Assembly: GCA_905221605.1 (NCBI GenBank)
Contig: CAJNDS010002122.1
Location: forward strand, 592,501 to 656,347
Direction: 5' to 3'
From: Symbiodinium natans
Lineage: Eukaryota; Sar; Dinophyceae; Suessiales; Symbiodiniaceae
DNA: 63,847 bases
Below are positions 60,730 through 63,847 of this stretch, piece by piece. The translations under genes were made by a program, and so were the position numbers. Position 1 is the stretch's first letter, and each line of letters starts with the position of its first letter. The notes below the pieces were generated by a model, which was given only the letters and a program-made list of their open reading frames with translations, ran no database searches and was not told where the DNA came from.

Positions 60730-60893
60730 GGCTGCGGACGGTTCGAAGAAGCCCTGCAAAATGCCGCCAACGAGACTACAATGAAAAAGATAGCAAAACT
60801 CAAGTAGGTGACACCATGCAACATCGTACAAAGCGGTAAAGCCTTCAAGCCCCCCACAAGCATGCACATGCTCTCGCTGGCAGCCAAATGCCT

Positions 60894-60904
60894 GGGTTTG
60901 GAGT
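60894..60904 (+). repeat. Target-site duplication of LINE 2, 5' side
   Basis: GGGTTTGGAGT, identical to 53990-54000, followed by TTTGGGG repeats to 60960. Confidence 0.9.
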
Positions 60905-61007
60905 TTGGGGTTTGGGGTTTGGGGTTTGGGGTTTGGGGTTTGGGGTTTGGGGTTTCGGGGCGGACGCCTCCATGGCTGCTGACCCTAGAAACCCTCTCAT
61001 AATCCTA

Positions 61008-61289
61008 AAACCTAAACCCTAAACCCTAAACCCTAAACCCTAAACCCTAAACCCTAAACCCTAAACCCTAAACCCTAAACCCTAAACCAAACCCCCCCAA
61101 ACAACACTGCGAGCCACCCCGAACCCCAACTCCGCGCCTGTTCAGGAGATACTCCACATCGCGGCAGGCCCCGGCCAAGGCGCGGGCCTTGAGGCATTTG
61201 GGGTTTAGGGTTTAGGGTTCAGGGTTTAGGGTTTAGGGTTTAGGGTTTAGGGTTTAGGGTTTAGGGTTTAGGGTTTAGGGTTTAGGGTG
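61008..61289. repeat. CCCTAAA tract, island, TTTAGGG tract
   Basis: 61008-61088 is CCCTAAA and 61198-61289 is TTTAGGG; the island between is the exon-like piece at 61130-61205. Confidence 0.94.
61130..61205 (-). CDS. Exon-like island (hypothetical)
   Basis: Lies as CCCTAAA-island-TTTAGGG. The minus-strand frame reads ARALAGACRDVEYLLNR between CTCAAG|GC and AACAG|GCG, matching the boundary style of the two modelled genes. Ankyrin-like spacing. It shares ACRD with the island at 18160. Confidence 0.45.
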
Positions 61290-62161
61290 GGAATCAGAGA
61301 GACACCTGCCTATCGCCCAAAGGCACTGCTACTGTGCCTGTCTGATACCAGACAACGCACGGCTGACCCTGGTTAAGCGCACAGAGTCACTTGCGGCTAG
61401 TCGGCTACGTGTTCTTTGAAAGAGGAGCCGGTGTCCAACTCTTGAACGCCCCTGCACATGCCAGAATATCGCCAACTCAGTGCCTTCCACATGCGTGAAA
61501 GGACTTGCCGATGAAAGCCCTGAACCCTAAACCCTGAACACTCAACCCCAAACAGTGGGGGGGTTGAGGGGTTTAGACGGTATAGGGTCTAGGGTTTAGG
61601 GTCTATTGGTTTAGAGTTTTAGGGAACACTGAACCGGAATGCAGGCGCTCCGACTGGGATGGTGGCTGACATGGTCGCAGCACCACCAGCGGCCAGCGGC
61701 AGTCCCGTCGCATCGTCGAAGCTAGAACTAACTTGTTTGAAGCCCGCTTACCGCGCTTAGGGTTGAGGGTTTAGGGTTCAGGGTTGAGGGTTTAGGATTT
61801 AGGGTTCAGGGTTCAGGGTTCAGGGTTTGGGGTTTAGGGTTTAGGTTTTAGGGTGGAGGGTGGGCAGTTGACAAGTTACAGGTTCTTCTGGTAGGTTCGT
61901 CAAGGAATGCCTCAATGCCTAAGCCCCGGAGCTTAACCCCCAAACCTTACCAACCCTCAACCCCTAACCCTAACACCCCTCCCCTAATCGTAAACCCTAG
62001 AACCCTAAAACCCTTAACCCTAAACCTTGAACCCTAAACCTTAAAAAAACCTCAACTCGAAACCCCCACTGAGGCCCCCCCCCCCCGGCCTTGATCCCAC
62101 AGCAGCTGTTCAAGGTTTAGGGTTTAGTTTTCAGGGTTTAGGATTCAGGGTTTAGAGGCTT
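61290..62161. other. Unique DNA and degenerate telomeric words
   Basis: No confident gene; TTTAGGG/TTCAGGG words at 61760-61860 and CCCTAA words at 61930-62060. Confidence 0.45.
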
Positions 62162-62340
62162 ACTTGGAGGTTCAGGGTACTTATAACCCTATTCCCCCAA
62201 TGCTCCTAAGTAGGTTAGAAGTAGCCATATAACTGTGGTTATACGTACCCATGACCCCTAAACCCTAAACCCTAAACCCTAAACCCTAAACCCCAAGCCC
62301 TTTATAGCTGTGGTTCTAAGTACCCCATGAACCTCCCAGT
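62162..62340. mobile_element. MITE copy with a telomeric tract and a duplicated right arm
   Basis: Left end ACTTGGAGGTTCAGGGTACT. The right arm is present twice: 62229-62254 (ATAACTGTGGTTATACGTAC) and 62303-62340 (ATAGCTGTGGTTCTAAGTAC, then CCTCCCAGT), with a CCCTAAA tract at 62255-62300 between them. Confidence 0.7.
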
Positions 62341-62920
62341 AGGGTTTGTGGAGACCGGAAGCTCAGGATGTGCTTGGGTCTAGGGTTTAGGGTTTAGGGT
62401 TTAGGGTTTCGGGTTTAGGGTTTAGGGTTTCGGGCTAGCCCTAAACCCCAAAACCCCTTAAAAAAACCTTCAGCCCTAAACCGAATGAACCCCTAGATCC
62501 TATAAAGGCCCTAAACCCTAAATCCTATTAGGCCCTAAACCCTAAACCCTAAACCCTAAACCCTCGACATCCGCAAGCGGCCCGTAAACCCTTCAAGATT
62601 CTTTCGAGCTGAAGGCGGCCAGCTACTGTAGACCCCGGCTTCCTCCCTTGCTCTCAGGCGTGTAGGCTTTAGGGTTTAAGGTTTGTTAGGGTTCAGGGTT
62701 TAGGGTTTTTGCGTCCGCACGAATCGCTGTCTGGGTTTAAGGCTGAGTTGAGGGTATTTGAGGGTACTGGGGCAGATGTTGTTCATGTGAGGTCACAGTT
62801 TTGGTCGGCCCATCACCACCCTTAACCGCACCCTTTCCCCTAAACCCTTACGCCTAAACCCCAGGGGTTTTAGCGCCGGAGTGAAGGCCATTGGAGCTCT
62901 GCTCTTGACATCCAATCGCA
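62341..62920. other. Degenerate telomeric DNA upstream of the window-end gene's 3' side
   Basis: TTTAGGG at 62381-62435, CCCTAAA at 62510-62565, then unique DNA without a recognised gene; this includes the 3' flank of the HEAT-repeat gene. Confidence 0.45.
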
Positions 62921-63847
62921 TCACAGCAGGTCCTTGATGGGGAGAATATCCCGCACCAGAGGGACCGCGTAAGGTGCGAACTTCACCAGCAAGGTATGAA
63001 AAATACGACCGGCATCCACACGCACACCCAACGCCTCGTCATCGAGTGCCTTCCGAAGAATGGCGAGCACGGAGCCGGGGTCTGCAGGGCCCAACCGACC
63101 AAGGCTCTTCACAGCAGCCTTGCGCACCGTCTCTATTCCGTCACCCAGCGCCACCCGGAGGCTGGGCAGCACGGCACTGGGGTCTGCTGAGCCCAGCCGG
63201 CCGATGCTCTTCACAACTTTTGCGCGCACCATCGAGTCCTCGTCACTCAGGGCCTTCTGGAGCATGGGAAGCACCAGGCTAAGGTCTAGAAAGCCCAGCT
63301 GGCCCAGGCTCGCGGCAGCACTTTCGCGCACAATTGCGGTCGCATCACTAATCGCCATCTGGAGCATGGGAAACGCCGCAGACCCCACTGCGGAGCCCAA
63401 CCGACCAAGGCTCCTCGCAGCAGTCTCACGCAAGTGCGAGTGCTTGTCTCTCAGCGCCTTCTGGAGAGAAGGCAGAACAAGGCCGAGATCTGCAGAACCC
63501 ATTTGAACCATGCACTTCAGGGCAGTTGCACGCACATAGTAGACTGGGTCATCCAGGGTCTTCTGGAGTATGGGCAGCACGACACCAGGGTCTGCGGAGC
63601 GCATCGTAACCATGCTCTGCAAAGCAATACGGCGCACGTCAGCATTCGCATCACCCAGGGCCTCCTGCAGCAAGGCCAGCACGCTGCCGGGATGGGTAGA
63701 GTTCAGCCGGCCGATGTTCTTCACGACCATGCGCCGCACTTTAAAGTCTTCGTCGCTCAGCATGTTCTGGAGCATGGGCAGCACAGCACCGGGGTCTGCG
63801 GAGCCCAGCCGACCCAAACTCCCCGCAACCGCTTCACGCACACGTGC
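62921..63847 (-). CDS. HEAT-repeat protein, 3' part (5' end outside window)
   Basis: At least 308 codons open to the window edge, stop TGA at 62921. About eight HEAT repeats of 38 residues with the pattern LGRLGSADPGAVLPMLQ then DEDxxVRxxVVKxIG. Such solenoids act as protein-binding scaffolds; the partner is unknown. The repeats are very regular, and neighbouring ones share codons, so the gene is probably expanding by repeat duplication. The C-terminus (HTLLVKFAPYAVPLVRDIL) leaves the repeat pattern, so the 3' end seems genuine. The start lies beyond 63847. Confidence 0.85.
   Translation of the reverse strand, partial: ARVREAVAGSLGRLGSADPGAVLPMLQNMLSDEDFKVRRMVVKNIGRLNSTHPGSVLALLQEALGDANADVRRIALQSMVTMRSADPGVVLPILQKTLDDPVYYVRATALKCMVQMGSADLGLVLPSLQKALRDKHSHLRETAARSLGRLGSAVGSAAFPMLQMAISDATAIVRESAAASLGQLGFLDLSLVLPMLQKALSDEDSMVRAKVVKSIGRLGSADPSAVLPSLRVALGDGIETVRKAAVKSLGRLGPADPGSVLAILRKALDDEALGVRVDAGRIFHTLLVKFAPYAVPLVRDILPIKDLL

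Larger units (their letters stand above)
54001..60893 (-). mobile_element. LINE 2, nearly full-length non-LTR retrotransposon in a telomeric tract
   Basis: 6,893 bases on the minus strand, bounded by the 11-base duplication GGGTTTGGAGT. The 3' end is an eight-base A tail placed directly on the last stop codon. Order: ORF1 (60729 to 59052, one frameshift), APE endonuclease, RNase H, reverse transcriptase, C-terminal domain. Several frameshifts and stops make this copy inactive. Both flanks are telomere-like (TTTAGAG/TTTGGGG). Confidence 0.92.

Noticed and set aside
2194-62570. Window as a true chromosome end
   Set aside because: Telomeric tracts are short, occur in both orientations throughout, and alternate with genes; a terminal array would be long and of one orientation at an edge.

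Overview
The window looks like nuclear DNA of a dinoflagellate, most likely Symbiodiniaceae or a close relative. The evidence is: dozens of short TTTAGGG/CCCTAAA tracts spread through the sequence in both orientations; a tandem array of intronless, highly expressed-type genes (S-adenosylhomocysteine hydrolase, SAHH) whose copies differ only at silent sites; introns that fit GC-AG and GA-AG as well as GT-AG splice sites; many ankyrin/HEAT-type genes; LINE wreckage; and a fragment resembling the RdRp of dinoflagellate-infecting RNA viruses. No bacterial operon, tRNA, rRNA or CRISPR was seen. All splice models were built by eye from reading frame and AG|G-type boundaries; no alignment or search was run.

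Layout. 1-2.2 kb: a retroelement C-terminal fragment, a hammerhead-like RNA core and a truncated RdRp-like fragment that ends at a telomeric tract. 2.2-3.6 kb: telomeric tracts, a MITE and exon-like islands. 3.6-7.4 kb: SAHH copies 1 and 2. 7.4-11.4 kb: a ubiquitin-like/ankyrin gene on the minus strand, in seven exons separated by introns made largely of telomeric repeats. 12.3-16.5 kb: a telomere-capped SAHH leader remnant, then SAHH copies 3 and 4. 16.5-22.6 kb: telomeric tracts with short exon-like islands. 22.7-23.7 kb: an AIG1-type GTPase fused to a RING-H2 finger. 24-31 kb: AT-rich, microsatellite and minisatellite DNA, with a 100-base assembly gap at 31248. 31.4-35.9 kb: a LINE with an FQDD reverse transcriptase. 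36-45 kb: a second minus-strand multi-exon gene, probably for a membrane protein, again with telomeric introns; other ORFs lie in the same stretch. 45-53.9 kb: telomeric tracts, several MITE copies and a four-unit tandem repeat. 54.0-60.9 kb: a nearly full-length LINE inserted in a degenerate telomeric tract with an 11-bp target-site duplication. 61-62.9 kb: telomeric tracts and a MITE. 62.9 kb to the end: a HEAT-repeat gene running off the window.

The main result is that the telomeric tracts are not random filler. In two independent genes (7761-11386 and 38672-45023), exons of 36-114 bases lie in the islands between tracts, and all 13 exon joins keep frame when AG|G acceptors and GC/GA/GT donors are used. 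In 8 of the 13 introns the donor side carries sense-strand TTTAGGG and the acceptor side carries sense-strand CCCTAAA, so the pre-mRNA could fold into a stem that brings the splice sites together. Telomeric tracts also cap broken genes (the SAHH leader, the RdRp fragment), sit inside MITEs and host a LINE. Together this suggests that telomeric repeat is repeatedly added or inserted inside chromosomes in this lineage and that splicing then tolerates or uses it.
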